Shown here piece after piece: positions 18,396 to 27,064 of a stretch of DNA of 64,000 nt. Source of the stretch: CAWAXW01 sp963786155 (lineage in GTDB: Bacteria; Actinomycetota; CADDZG01; WHSQ01); assembly GCA_963786155.1 (NCBI GenBank), contig CAWAXW010000006.1, forward strand, positions 124,001 through 188,000. Direction: 5' to 3'. The position numbers were made by a program, and so were the translations under genes. The notes below the pieces were generated by a model, which was given only the letters and a program-made list of their open reading frames with translations, had not been told where the DNA came from and made no database searches. Each line of letters opens with the position of its first letter. Within the stretch, counting starts at the first letter, position 1.

Positions 18396-18982
18396 GTGGA
18401 ACCACCTAACAACCCCAATTTCGATGAGCAGGCGATCGCGGACGCGGTCTATCAACTCCTGAAGGCGATGGGCGAGGATCCCGATCGGGAGGGGCTTGTT
18501 CGCACTCCGGCCAGGGTGGCGGCTATGTACGCGGAGGTCTTTGGCGGCATCGGGAAGGACCCCGCCTCCGAGATCGACGTTGTTTTCGACGAGGGGCACG
18601 ACGAGATGATCATGGTGCGCGACATAACGCTCCACTCGTTCTGCGAGCACCACTTGATCCCATGGATCGGAAAGGCCCACGTGGCGTACATCCCGAACGA
18701 TCAGGGTCAGATCACCGGCCTGTCCAAGCTCGTGCGCGTGGTCGACGTCCTCGCCAGGCGACCGCAGGTCCAAGAGCGCCTCACGACTCAGATCGCGGAC
18801 GCGATCGAGAAGGCCCTCGACCCTCGCGGCGTGCTGGTCGTCGTGGAGGCGGAGCACCTCTGCATGAGCATGCGCGGCGTGCGTAAGCCCGGAAGCCAAA
18901 CCGTGACCTCGGCCGTGCGAGGATCTTCAGGAACAACGAAAAGACGCGCGCGGAAGCCATGAACCTGATCGCGAGGGGCTAG
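18396..18982 (+). CDS. folE: GTP cyclohydrolase I (one-base deletion near the 3' end)
   Basis: First enzyme of folate synthesis: GTP to 7,8-dihydroneopterin triphosphate. Visible motifs are REGLVRTPARVA, the zinc/active-site HSFCEHHLIPW, GLSKLVRVVDVLARRPQVQE and VEAEHLCMSMRGVRKPGS. In the shown frame the protein ends early. One base is missing near 18919 (GCGAGGATC), and the next frame supplies the expected end IFRNNEKTRAEAMNLIARG with stop at 18982. Corrected length is about 196 aa. First gene of folE-folP-folB-folK. Confidence 0.92.
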
Positions 18983-18984
18983 GA

Positions 18985-19825
18985 GTGCTAGGAGAGCAGC
19001 TCCGCTGCGGCGGGCGCGTCCTCGACCTCGCCAAGGTCGCGATCATGGGAGTGCTCAACGTGACTCCCGACTCGTTCTCGGACGGCGGCAAGTGGCTCGA
19101 CCCCCAGCAAGCTCTCGAGCATGGGAGGCGCATGGCGGGGGACGGCGCGTCCATCATCGACGTCGGAGGGGAGTCGACGCGCCCAGGGGCCGCTCCTGTG
19201 GACGAGGAGGAAGAACTGCGTCGCGTGCTGCCGGTGATCGAGGGCTTGAGCTCGTTGTCGGGTGTGTTCATCGCGGTCGACACGCGCAAGCCTGCCGTCG
19301 CCCGGCGTGCGATCGAAGCCGGTGCCTCGTTGGTCAACGACACAGCCGGCGAGGATGCCGACCCGGTGATGGACGAAGTGGTCGAGAGCTCGGGCGCGGG
19401 CATTTGCGTCATGCACTCCCGCGGCACGCCGTCAACAATGAGGACCCTCACGGATTATTCGGATGTTGTGAAGAACGTGCGCGGCTTCCTGACAAACAGG
19501 GCGCAGGTCCTCCAGTCGAAGGGCGTCTCCGCTGATTCGATCTGCCTCGATCCCGGCTTCGGCTTTGCGAAGTCCCACGTGCAGAGCCTCGAGATGCTGA
19601 GACGTCTCGAGGAGATCGACAACTTTGGATCAGCCCGTTGTCGCGGGAACGTCTCGAAAATCGTTCATCGGAGAGGTCCTCGACCTGGACGTCGGCGAGC
19701 GTCTCGAAGGCACTGCTGCGACCGTCGCGGTCGCCGTAGCCAAGGGCGCCAAGATCGTGCGCGTGCACGACGTGCGGGAGATGGCGAGGGTCGTTCGCAT
19801 GACCGAGGCGATCTTTCGCACGTGA
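18985..19825 (+). CDS. folP: Dihydropteroate synthase (one frameshift)
   Basis: Condenses pABA with hydroxymethyl-dihydropterin pyrophosphate; the sulfonamide target. Motifs: MGVLNVTPDSFSDGG, IIDVGGESTRPGA, VDTRKPAVARRA, ASLVNDTAG and CLDPGFGFAKS. The frame shifts by +1 near 19622 (AACTTTGG for AACTTGG), and the next frame gives PVVAGTSRKSFIGEV, then the end AKIVRVHDVREMARV. GTG 18985 is 2 nt after the folE stop. The end overlaps folB by GTGA. Corrected length is about 280 aa. Confidence 0.93.
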
Positions 19826-20184
19826 GCGACGCACTCAGGATCCGCGATCTGAGGGTGCCCGCCCACATCGGGGTCACGGCCGATGAGCGGGCCGTTGCCC
19901 AGCATCTGCTCATCGACCTCGATATCTACGCCGACCTGTCGAAGTCAGCTCGCACCGACGAGCTAGCGGACACGCTCGACTACGACGCGCTGGTGGCCTC
20001 CGTGGCCGAACTGGTCAAGTCGACCGCTTGCCGGCTGCTGGAGAACCTCGCCGCCCGGATCGCGGAGTCCGTGGCCGCGGATCCTCGGGTCCAGAGCGTG
20101 ATAGTCGAGATCGCAAAGGAGCGTCCTCCCGTCGCTCAGGACGTAGGCTCAATCTCGGTGAGGCTGGAGAGGTGGGCCGGGTGA
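19822..20184 (+). CDS. folB: Dihydroneopterin aldolase
   Basis: 120 aa. Converts dihydroneopterin to hydroxymethyl-dihydropterin. Motifs: LRVPAHIGVTADERAVAQHL, DTLDYDALVASVAELV, RLLENLAARIAESV and VIVEIAKERPPV. Starts at GTG 19822 in a 4-nt overlap with folP and ends in another GTGA overlap with folK, so translation of the three is coupled. Confidence 0.94.
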   Translation: MSDALRIRDLRVPAHIGVTADERAVAQHLLIDLDIYADLSKSARTDELADTLDYDALVASVAELVKSTACRLLENLAARIAESVAADPRVQSVIVEIAKERPPVAQDVGSISVRLERWAG

Positions 20185-20684
20185 CCTCGGCATACGTCGG
20201 GATCGGATCGAACGTGGGCGATCGCGTCGACTTCTGTCGTCGGGCGGTCGAGCTGCTCGCGTCCACTGAAGGGATAGAGATCGACCGCGTCTCGAGCATC
20301 TATGAGACTTCGCCTATAGGCGGGCCGCCCCAACGGTCGTTCATCAATTGCGTCGTGCGAGTGCGAACGACCTTGAGCGCTCGCGAGTTGCTGGCCGCTT
20401 GCCAGGCGGCGGAACAGGTTCTGGGCCGCGAGCCGAGCGAGATGCGATGGGGGCCGCGGGTGGCAGATCTCGACGTGCTCCTCTACGGCGACGAGAAGAT
20501 CAACGAGAGCGACCTCGAGGTTCCCCACCCACGCATGACCCAGCGCCGCTTCGTCCTGGTCCCGCTCCTCGAGATCGACCCCGACGCGACCGACCCCTGG
20601 GGCAAGCGCCTTGCCGACTGGCTCGACCAGGCCGAAGGCGAAATCGAGGCCAGGGGCCCTTTCGATGACCCCTCCATAAGCTGA
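20181..20684 (+). CDS. folK: Hydroxymethyl-dihydropterin pyrophosphokinase
   Basis: 167 aa. HPPK signature: AYVGIGSNVGDRVDFCRRAV near the N-terminus, SIYETSPIGG, FINCVVRVRT and RWGPRVADLDVLLYGDEKI (ATP/Mg-binding), then PHPRMTQRRFVLVPLLEI. Last gene of the folate operon. A roughly 130-nt intergenic region follows, less GC-rich than the genes. Confidence 0.95.
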   Translation: MTSAYVGIGSNVGDRVDFCRRAVELLASTEGIEIDRVSSIYETSPIGGPPQRSFINCVVRVRTTLSARELLAACQAAEQVLGREPSEMRWGPRVADLDVLLYGDEKINESDLEVPHPRMTQRRFVLVPLLEIDPDATDPWGKRLADWLDQAEGEIEARGPFDDPSIS

Positions 20685-20765
20685 CTAAGCATGACAAACT
20701 GCGCTTTCTAGGCAGTAATACGTAGGGCAACTTCATGGCCAGATTTCGTTAAATAGTTCGGAACG

Positions 20766-20790
20766 TCTTTCCGGCCTGCAGCCGGAAAGA
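20766..20790 (+). promoter_or_regulatory. Perfect 10-bp hairpin in the leader of the exported metalloprotease
   Basis: TCTTTCCGGC-ctgca-GCCGGAAAGA, 25 nt before the start codon and 15 nt before the GAGGGGG ribosome-binding site. No U-tract follows, so it is more likely a leader structure or protein-binding site than a terminator for folK. Confidence 0.45.
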
Positions 20791-20814
20791 AATCGACCCA
20801 ATGAGGGGGTTCAT

Positions 20815-22548
20815 GTGAAACGCGCTGCGGCTGCGACCGCGGTTCTTTGTCTCGTGCTCGGGCTGTCGGCGACGGCCGGTGCTGGATCTGGCACCAAGTC
20901 GCCCTATAAGCGATCGGTCGCCGTGAAGAACGTACGTGTGAACAAGGGCCTGCCCAAGATGATGCGTGGGCGTCCCGATGCGCTCTCGCGCGCCCGTGCC
21001 CTTGGCCGTCTGAGCGACGCGCAGTACTCACTCGAGCGCGCTCGCTCCCTTTACCGGCTCAATAGCGTGCGCGCGCGCTGGGGCGCGGTATCGCGTCCGC
21101 ACGGCCGAGACGCGACGCTCATCCTGCGCGACCTCGCCGTGCGACTGAAGCACCTCAAAGGTCGCGCCTACGCATCGGCCAAGCGAATCCTGGCCCGCCC
21201 TACCGACGGGGCGGGAGGTGGGTTCGGGGACAAGTTCGGAAGTGCGATCGTGCGCACTCATTGTGGGACCCGCTTCTGCTTCCACTGGACCGAGACCACC
21301 TCCAGCACTCACGTCGTCCCCTTGGACGATGTGAACGCGAACACATTCCCCGACTACGTCGACATGACGATGTCCACTTTCGACACCGTCTACGCGAATG
21401 AGGTCGAGACGTTGGGATTCCGCCCGCCCAAGTCCGACGAGACGTCCGAGAACAACGAGGGCAACGCCATGACCGATGTGTACCTGGTCAACATCGGCAA
21501 GGATGGGTTGTACGGGTACTGCACGACGGACGATCCGAACTTCGACCGCGGCAGCAAGTACGAGTTCTACGACGCTTCGGCGTTCTGCGCGGTAGACAAC
21601 GACTTCACCGAGGCCCATTTCCAGGCGCTTTCGCCCGAGCAGAACATGCAGGTGACCGCGGCCCACGAGTTCTTCCACGCCGTCCAATTCGCCTACGACA
21701 TCCTCGAGGACGGCTGGCTGCTGGAGGGCACCGCGGCTTGGATGGAAGACGTCGTCTACGACGACGTCAACGACAACTACCAATACCTGAAGACCAGCGC
21801 TCTCAGGAAGCCCGGGCTTCCGATCGACTACCACTCGAACAACTTCAACAGCGCCGACTTCAGCCTCAAGTACGGAGCTTTCCTGTGGTGGCGTTTCCTG
21901 GCGGAGATCCTGGCGCCCGAGGGTGTGGTCCACGACCCACTCGTGATCAAAGAAGTGTGGGAGCAGGTCGACGGAAGTGAGGCGGCACAGTTCGGCGACC
22001 TCGATTCCCTCAAGGGAACAATCGCCGTCGTCAAAGCCAGGGGGGCTAACTTCCGAGCCGTCTTTAACCTCTTCGGAAACGTCAACTACTTCCCGGAGAC
22101 GTTCTACGAGGAGGGAGCCGGCTACCTCGAAGCCGTCGACGGCAAGCGTCCTAAGACCCTGAAGACCTTCACTCTTTCCACCAGCAAGAAGACCACCGGC
22201 TCGTTCCAGACGAAGCTGTTGCATCTGTCGAATGGGTACGTCCTGTTGCGTCCGGGCAGCGGAGCCGGTGAAGTGAGGGTCGTGCTCGACGGGCCGCCTA
22301 CGTCCAAGGGGACCAACGGTTCGCTGACGGTGATTAACGCCGACGGAACACTGACTTTCACTCCTATGACCCTTAACGGACAAGGGAACGGAAGCGCCAC
22401 CGTCCCTCTCGGTGGCACTCAGGGCGTCCTCCTCACGCTGACGAACGCGAGCACTCGCTACAAGTGCTTCAGGCAGACCGTGCTTGCCTGTCAGGGGGTA
22501 CCCAAGGACGACAAGGTCCCCTTCGTGTTCACCGCCACCCTTAAGTAG
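20815..22548 (+). CDS. Exported zinc metalloprotease (MXAN_6640-like)
   Basis: 577 aa with a signal peptide of about 22 residues (TAVLCLVLGLSATAGA), then a basic Arg/Leu-rich pro-region. The catalytic core has AAHEFFHAVQFAYD (His284, Glu285, His288) and WLLEGTAAWMED 16 residues later. This is the HExxH...E layout of the MXAN_6640-type putative metalloproteases. The C-terminal ~170 residues look like beta-sandwich domains. GTG 20815 has GAGGGGG upstream. Substrate unknown. A strong terminator follows. Confidence 0.82.
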   Translation: MKRAAAATAVLCLVLGLSATAGAGSGTKSPYKRSVAVKNVRVNKGLPKMMRGRPDALSRARALGRLSDAQYSLERARSLYRLNSVRARWGAVSRPHGRDATLILRDLAVRLKHLKGRAYASAKRILARPTDGAGGGFGDKFGSAIVRTHCGTRFCFHWTETTSSTHVVPLDDVNANTFPDYVDMTMSTFDTVYANEVETLGFRPPKSDETSENNEGNAMTDVYLVNIGKDGLYGYCTTDDPNFDRGSKYEFYDASAFCAVDNDFTEAHFQALSPEQNMQVTAAHEFFHAVQFAYDILEDGWLLEGTAAWMEDVVYDDVNDNYQYLKTSALRKPGLPIDYHSNNFNSADFSLKYGAFLWWRFLAEILAPEGVVHDPLVIKEVWEQVDGSEAAQFGDLDSLKGTIAVVKARGANFRAVFNLFGNVNYFPETFYEEGAGYLEAVDGKRPKTLKTFTLSTSKKTTGSFQTKLLHLSNGYVLLRPGSGAGEVRVVLDGPPTSKGTNGSLTVINADGTLTFTPMTLNGQGNGSATVPLGGTQGVLLTLTNASTRYKCFRQTVLACQGVPKDDKVPFVFTATLK

Positions 22549-22565
22549 TCCATCCAGCCACAAGA

Positions 22566-22600
22566 AAGAGAGGCCGCCCCAACAGGGAGCGGCCTCTCTT
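22566..22600 (+). terminator. Intrinsic-type terminator after the metalloprotease gene
   Basis: A perfect 12-bp stem AAGAGAGGCCGC / GCGGCCTCTCTT around an 11-nt loop, 17 nt after the stop codon. The U-rich tract is weak (it ends CTTAG), but the A-rich 5' and T-rich 3' ends of the stem suit a terminator that may work in both directions. Confidence 0.75.
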
Positions 22601-22641
22601 AGTATGGGGGCAACGACCGGTACCCGATAGCGGACTGGAGC

Positions 22642-23532
22642 GTGTGGAGAATGGAACTCGACGACCCGTTCGGGTCGGAAGCAACGGTGTTGGTGCTCGG
22701 CGCGGGCCGGGTCGCGACCGCCGCGGCCACGTTGCTCCAACGGAGCGGATTCAAGGTTGCGGGTGTGTGGTCTCGCACGCCAGAGTCGGCCGCCCGTGCA
22801 AGTGATCTGCTGGCGGCGCCCCTCGTCGATGTGGACTCGCCGCTGCCCCCCGCCGATGTCGCCCTGATCGGCGCCTCAGACGACGCTCTTGAACCTCTTG
22901 CCGAACGCATAGCCGTATCGCTCCAGTCGCCCACCCTCGCTTGCCACTTCGCAGGATCCATGGGCGTTGGTCCCTTGCAAGTCCTGGCGGGACGTACCGG
23001 AGGTGTAGGTGCCATACATCCTGTCCAGGCTTGCCCTTCGATCGATATCGCCATCCGAAGGCTCCCCGGCTCGGCTTGGGGCATAACGTCCAGCCCGGGC
23101 GCGGAGGCTCGTTGCGACGCTCTCGTCGCGCGGATGGGCGGCACTCCCGTGCACGTAGAGGAGGAGTTCCGTCCGGTCTGGCACGCTGCCGCCGTTGCGA
23201 CATCGAATGGCATCGCCGCGGTGATCGGCGTCGGAGAGGCGCTCCTCGCCCGGATCGGCATCGAGCAACCCCAGGAGGTGCTCGGCCCGATAGCTCAGGG
23301 CACGGTGGCAAATGCTCGGGAGGGCGGCGGGGGAGCGGCGACCCTCACCGGCCCGGTGGTCCGCGGTGAAGCCGCCACCATCGAGCGGCACCTCGTGGCT
23401 CTGGATAACTACGCACCCGAGCTGGTCTCCAACTACAGCGACGTTGCCACCGCGATAGTCGGTGCCGCGGTTCAAGGAGGACGCCTATCCGGCGTCGACG
23501 CCTCGAAGATCCTGAAGTTGCTGAGCAAATGA
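22642..23532 (+). CDS. Rossmann-fold DUF2520 protein (ketopantoate-reductase-like)
   Basis: About 296 aa. The N-terminal NAD(P)-binding fold is LVLGAGRVATAAATLL, with later VALIGASDDALEPLA and LACHFAGSMG. The C-terminal all-helical part is of the DUF2520 type (HAAAVATSNGIAAVIGVGEA). It lies directly before panC (ATGA overlap), as Rv3603c does in M. tuberculosis, which suggests a role in pantoate formation; this is not proven. Start GTG 22642 or ATG 22651; GGAG lies 3 nt before the GTG. Confidence 0.85.
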   Translation: MWRMELDDPFGSEATVLVLGAGRVATAAATLLQRSGFKVAGVWSRTPESAARASDLLAAPLVDVDSPLPPADVALIGASDDALEPLAERIAVSLQSPTLACHFAGSMGVGPLQVLAGRTGGVGAIHPVQACPSIDIAIRRLPGSAWGITSSPGAEARCDALVARMGGTPVHVEEEFRPVWHAAAVATSNGIAAVIGVGEALLARIGIEQPQEVLGPIAQGTVANAREGGGGAATLTGPVVRGEAATIERHLVALDNYAPELVSNYSDVATAIVGAAVQGGRLSGVDASKILKLLSK

Positions 23533-24383
23533 AGGTCCTGCGCGCCGTTCCACCCTTGCGAGAAGAGATTCAAGAGGCCAAGACGAAGGGCTCATCGGTG
23601 GGGCTCGTCCCGACGATGGGCGCGTTGCACGAAGGGCACCTGGCTCTGATCGATTCGGCTCGTTCTTCGTGTGACGTGGTGGTTATGAGCATCTTCGTCA
23701 ACCCGCTTCAGTTCGGTCCTCATGAGGACCTCGACGCCTACCCTCGCCGTGAGAAGGAGGACCTCGAGGTCGCACGCGCGGCAGGGGTCGACCTTGCTTT
23801 CGTGCCCGCGGCCTCTGAGATGTTCCCAGACGGATCCCAGATCACTGTCTCTGCCGGTCGCCTGGGCGGCTTAGTCGAGGGCGCGGCACGCCCGGGACAC
23901 TTCGATGGCGTCGCTACGGTCGTGGCCAAGCTCTTCAACATCGTGCAGCCGACGACCGCCTTCTTCGGACAGAAGGATGCGCAACAGGTTGCCGTGATCC
24001 AGAGCCTCGTCCGCGACCTCGATTTCTCTATCGAGATAGAGGTATGTCCGACCGTTCGAGAGCCGGACGGATTGGCTCTGAGCAGTCGCAACGCCTACCT
24101 CTCGCCCGACGAGCGGACCCGAGCCTCCGTCATCTGGCGGTCACTCCACAGCGCGGCCGCCATCGCCGAGAGAGGAGATGTTCGAGCGGCAGAGAAAGAG
24201 ATGCGGGGGATGCTCGAGGGAGCTCCGGGAGTGGAACCGGAGTACGCCCTTGCAGTCGACCCAACCACTTTCGAGCCCGCGTCGGGCGGAGGACTCGTCC
24301 TCCTGGTCGTGGCCGCTCGCATCGGGACTACCCGGCTTATCGACAACGTTCTTGTGGACAGGAGGGGAGGGGGGAACCAGTGA
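23529..24383 (+). CDS. panC: Pantothenate synthetase
   Basis: 284 aa. Joins pantoate and beta-alanine with ATP. Motifs: GLVPTMGALHEGHLALI (HIGH-like), MSIFVNPLQFGPHEDLDAYPR, GHFDGVATVVAKLFNIVQP, FFGQKDAQQVAVIQ and LALSSRNAYLS. It overlaps the DUF2520 gene by 4 nt. Its last codons lie within an inverted repeat (24371-24407). Together with panD and coaX it covers beta-alanine to phosphopantothenate. Confidence 0.96.
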   Translation: MKVLRAVPPLREEIQEAKTKGSSVGLVPTMGALHEGHLALIDSARSSCDVVVMSIFVNPLQFGPHEDLDAYPRREKEDLEVARAAGVDLAFVPAASEMFPDGSQITVSAGRLGGLVEGAARPGHFDGVATVVAKLFNIVQPTTAFFGQKDAQQVAVIQSLVRDLDFSIEIEVCPTVREPDGLALSSRNAYLSPDERTRASVIWRSLHSAAAIAERGDVRAAEKEMRGMLEGAPGVEPEYALAVDPTTFEPASGGGLVLLVVAARIGTTRLIDNVLVDRRGGGNQ

Positions 24384-24407
24384 GCCGGCTTGCCGGCGGG
24401 GTTCCCC
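24371..24407 (+). repeat. Long GC hairpin across the panC stop codon
   Basis: Outer arms GGGGAACC (24371-24378) and GGTTCCCC (24400-24407), with inner direct/inverted copies of GCCGGC (24384-24389, 24392-24397). The panC stop (24381-24383) is inside the loop region. It could stabilise the panC mRNA end or attenuate transcription before panD, whose own ribosome-binding site (AAGGAAAGGAG) is strong. Confidence 0.45.
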
Positions 24408-24430
24408 AAAGAAGGAAAGGAGAGTAAGGA

Positions 24431-24823
24431 ATGCAACGCACGATGATGAAATCGAAGATCCATAGAGCCACGATCACCGGCGCGGATCTGAACTACGTCG
24501 GGAGCATCACCATCGATCGCGACCTGATGGATGCGGCCGACCTGCTCGAGTACGAGCGGGTGCACGTGCTCGACATCGACAATGGGGCCCGCTTCGAGAC
24601 CTACGTGATCGAGGGCGGCCGGGGGAGCGGCGACATGATCGTCAACGGCGCGGCGGCCCGCTTGGTGCATCCCGGCGACAAGATCATCGTCATCAGCTAC
24701 GCGACTTATGCGGACGAGGAGCTGGAGTCGTATCGTCCGGTGGTCGTGAAGGTTGACAAAGCGAATGCGATGACCGAAGCCCCGATCCATGCCGTCGAAG
24801 AAGTGGCGGAGGCGGCCGGCTGA
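24431..24823 (+). CDS. panD: Aspartate 1-decarboxylase (pyruvoyl enzyme)
   Basis: 130 aa. Makes beta-alanine from aspartate. The self-processing site is Gly24-Ser25 (LNYVGSITID); Ser25 becomes the pyruvoyl group. Further motifs: MKSKIHRATIT, NGARFETYVIEG, NGAAARLVHPGDKIIVISY. The C-terminus is longer than in E. coli, as is usual in actinobacteria. Last base shared with the coaX start (TGATG). Confidence 0.96.
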   Translation: MQRTMMKSKIHRATITGADLNYVGSITIDRDLMDAADLLEYERVHVLDIDNGARFETYVIEGGRGSGDMIVNGAAARLVHPGDKIIVISYATYADEELESYRPVVVKVDKANAMTEAPIHAVEEVAEAAG

Positions 24824-25602
24824 TGCTGCTCGCCGTCGACGTCGGGAACACCCAGACGCACCTCGGGGTCTTCGATCGGGACGAACTGAAACACGAGTGG
24901 CGCGCGTCGACCGATCCGCGAAGGACTGCGGACGAGCTCGCGCTGATCTTCGGGCAGTTCCTCTCATTGGTAGACCTTTCGTTCTCCCGAGAGATCACCG
25001 GAGTAGCGATCTCCTCGGTCGTTCCCGTCGCGACTCAAGAACTTCGGCGGATGACCGAGCGCTACTTCGGCTTCCCCGCCGTGGTCGTCGAGCCCGGCGT
25101 CAAGACCGGCATCGCGGTCGTCACGGACAATCCGAGAGAGGTCGGGGCCGACCGGATCGCGAACGCGGTTGCCGCCCACGACATGTCTCCCGAGCGCCCG
25201 GTCGTGGTCGTCGACTTCGGCACGGCCATCACGGTCGATGCGATCACCGCCAAGGGCCAATACCTCGGAGGAGCGATCGCGCCGGGCATGCAGACTTCCG
25301 CCGGCGCCCTGTTCCGGTCGACGGCACAGATCAGCCTCGTCGAGCTGATGGCCCCCCCAACCGCCATCGGTCGGAATACGGTGGCATGCGTTCAGTCGGG
25401 GGTCGTGTTCGGAACCGCCGGGCTGGTGGATGGACTAGTCGATCGCGTGTCGGAGGAACTCGGGGGTGATGTGCGGGTCATCGGAACGGGGGGCATGGCG
25501 AGCACCGTGGCAGAGCATTGCCGGACGATCGACGAGGTCGAGCCGATGCTGACATTGCTCGGGCTTCGCATCATCTTCCACCGAGCGGATTCCGCCCGGT
25601 GA
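24823..25602 (+). CDS. coaX: Type III pantothenate kinase
   Basis: 259 aa ASKHA-fold kinase: MLLAVDVGNTQTHLGVFD (phosphate 1), ISSVVP, GADRIANAVAAHD, VVVVDFGTAITVDAI (phosphate 2) and GGAIAPGMQTSAGALF. First step of CoA synthesis from pantothenate, using the product of panC directly upstream. The stop overlaps the lysS start by GTGA. Confidence 0.95.
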   Translation: MLLAVDVGNTQTHLGVFDRDELKHEWRASTDPRRTADELALIFGQFLSLVDLSFSREITGVAISSVVPVATQELRRMTERYFGFPAVVVEPGVKTGIAVVTDNPREVGADRIANAVAAHDMSPERPVVVVDFGTAITVDAITAKGQYLGGAIAPGMQTSAGALFRSTAQISLVELMAPPTAIGRNTVACVQSGVVFGTAGLVDGLVDRVSEELGGDVRVIGTGGMASTVAEHCRTIDEVEPMLTLLGLRIIFHRADSAR

Positions 25603-27037
25603 ACTATCCCTACCTCTACGAGCGCACCGCCACCGTTGCCGAGCTGAGCGAACGGTTCGCGGATCTCGAGCCGGGGGCGGAGACGGGCCACGCGGCGCGG
25701 ATAGCCGGTCGCGTTCGCTCCGTGCGCGGTCACGGCAAGGTCGCGTTCGCCGATCTCGAGGATTCCTCGGGCCGCATCCAACTCTTCGCGCAGGGTCGAG
25801 GTTCTCGGCGAGGAGGGACTCGCGTCATTCCTCGAGTTCAGCGTGGGTGACATCGTCGGAGCATCCGGCGAAGTCGTGAGAACCAGACGCGGGGAGCTCT
25901 CCCTGAAGATCGACGAATTCCTGCTCCTGGCCAAGTGCATGCGCCCGATGCCGGAGAAGTGGCATGGGATGACCGACGTCGAGCGCCGCTACCGCCAGCG
26001 CTATCTCGATCTCATCGTCAATCCCGAATCCCGGCGCGTTGTGCTGGCTCGATCGGCCGCGAACACGGCGATCCGAGAGTTCTTCATCGAGCGAGGATTC
26101 CTCGAGGTCGAGACGCCTTTGCTTCAGCCCATCGCCGGCGGTGCGGTGGCGCGCCCGTTCATCACGCATCACAACACGCTCGACATCGACCTGTACCTGC
26201 GCGTGGCACCCGAGCTCTATCTGAAGCGCTTGCTCATCGGTGGGCTCGAGCGCGTCTACGAGCTGAATCGCAGCTTCCGGAACGAGGGCGTGTCCGCTCA
26301 GCACAATCCGGAGTTCACGATGCTCGAGGCCTACGAGGCGTTCGTCGACTACAACGACACGATGTCGCTGGTCGAGGACCTCGTGCGAGTGATCGCCCGA
26401 AAGGTCATCGGCTCTCTGAGCGTCACTACAGGCGACGGCTCCGTTATCGACCTCGAAGCGCCGTTCGAACGCATCACGATGTTCGATGCGATCAGCAAGA
26501 GCGACGGGCGAAGACCTCGAGACCCTCTGGGATTCGAACGACGACCAGGCCCTCGCGGAAGCAGCGGACGCGCATGGGCGCCAAAGTCGATCCCAAGTGG
26601 TCTCGAGGCAAGGTCTTGCTGGAGATCTTCGAGGTGCACGGTCGAACGCACCTTGGTGCAGCCGACGTTCGTGATGGGGTTCCCGAAGGACGTCTCACCG
26701 CTGGCAAAGGACCATCGCGAGATCCCCGGACTTCACCGAGCACGCCGATCTCATGATCGCCGGCGTGGAGATCGCTCCGGTCTATTCGGAGCTGAACGAC
26801 CCGGAGGAACAACTGCGCCGTTTCGAGCAGCAGGCCGCGGCGCGCGCCGTGGGAGACGAAGAGGCCACGGTGCAGGACGAGGATTTCCTCGAGGCGCTCG
26901 CCTACGGGATGCCCCCGCAGGTGGCTTCGGGCTTGGGATCGACCGTCTGCTTGGCGATCCTGCTAGGTCTTCCCTCGATCCGGGAGGTCATCCTGTTCCC
27001 GACCCTAAAACCGGAACAGACAAAGGGCGACGGCTAA
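25599..27037 (+). CDS. lysS: Lysyl-tRNA synthetase (class II), several frameshifts
   Basis: Class II synthetase. Across frames: OB-fold tRNA-binding domain (GRVRSVRGHGKVAFADLED), motif 1 region (FIERGFLEVETPLLQPIAGG), motif 2 (YELNRSFRNEGVSAQHNPEF), QPTFVMGFPKDVSPLAK, and motif 3 seen as GFGLGIDRLL then PSIREVILFPTLKPE. Shifts near 25796, 26508, 26575, 26641 and 26730 are insertions. A deletion near 26912 and an insertion near 26953 cancel each other within motif 3. The protein is conserved throughout, so consensus error is likelier than decay. Corrected length is about 478 aa. It starts in an overlap with coaX. Confidence 0.92.
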
Positions 27038-27052
27038 TCGCGCACCGCCGCA

Positions 27053-27058
27053 TAGACT
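27053..27058 (+). promoter_or_regulatory. -10 box TAGACT (leaderless, solute-binding protein)
   Basis: TAGACT ends 6 nt before ATG 27065; the same hexamer and spacing as at hpt. Confidence 0.5.
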
Positions 27059-27064
27059 CCATCA

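Noticed and set aside
20766..20790. Hairpin as the folK terminator
   Set aside because: It is about 80 nt from folK, has no T-run and sits next to the following gene's ribosome-binding site.
21028..22740. 570-codon open frame on the minus strand
   Set aside because: Shadow of the exported metalloprotease gene, no recognisable protein, and it crosses the terminator at 22566-22600.
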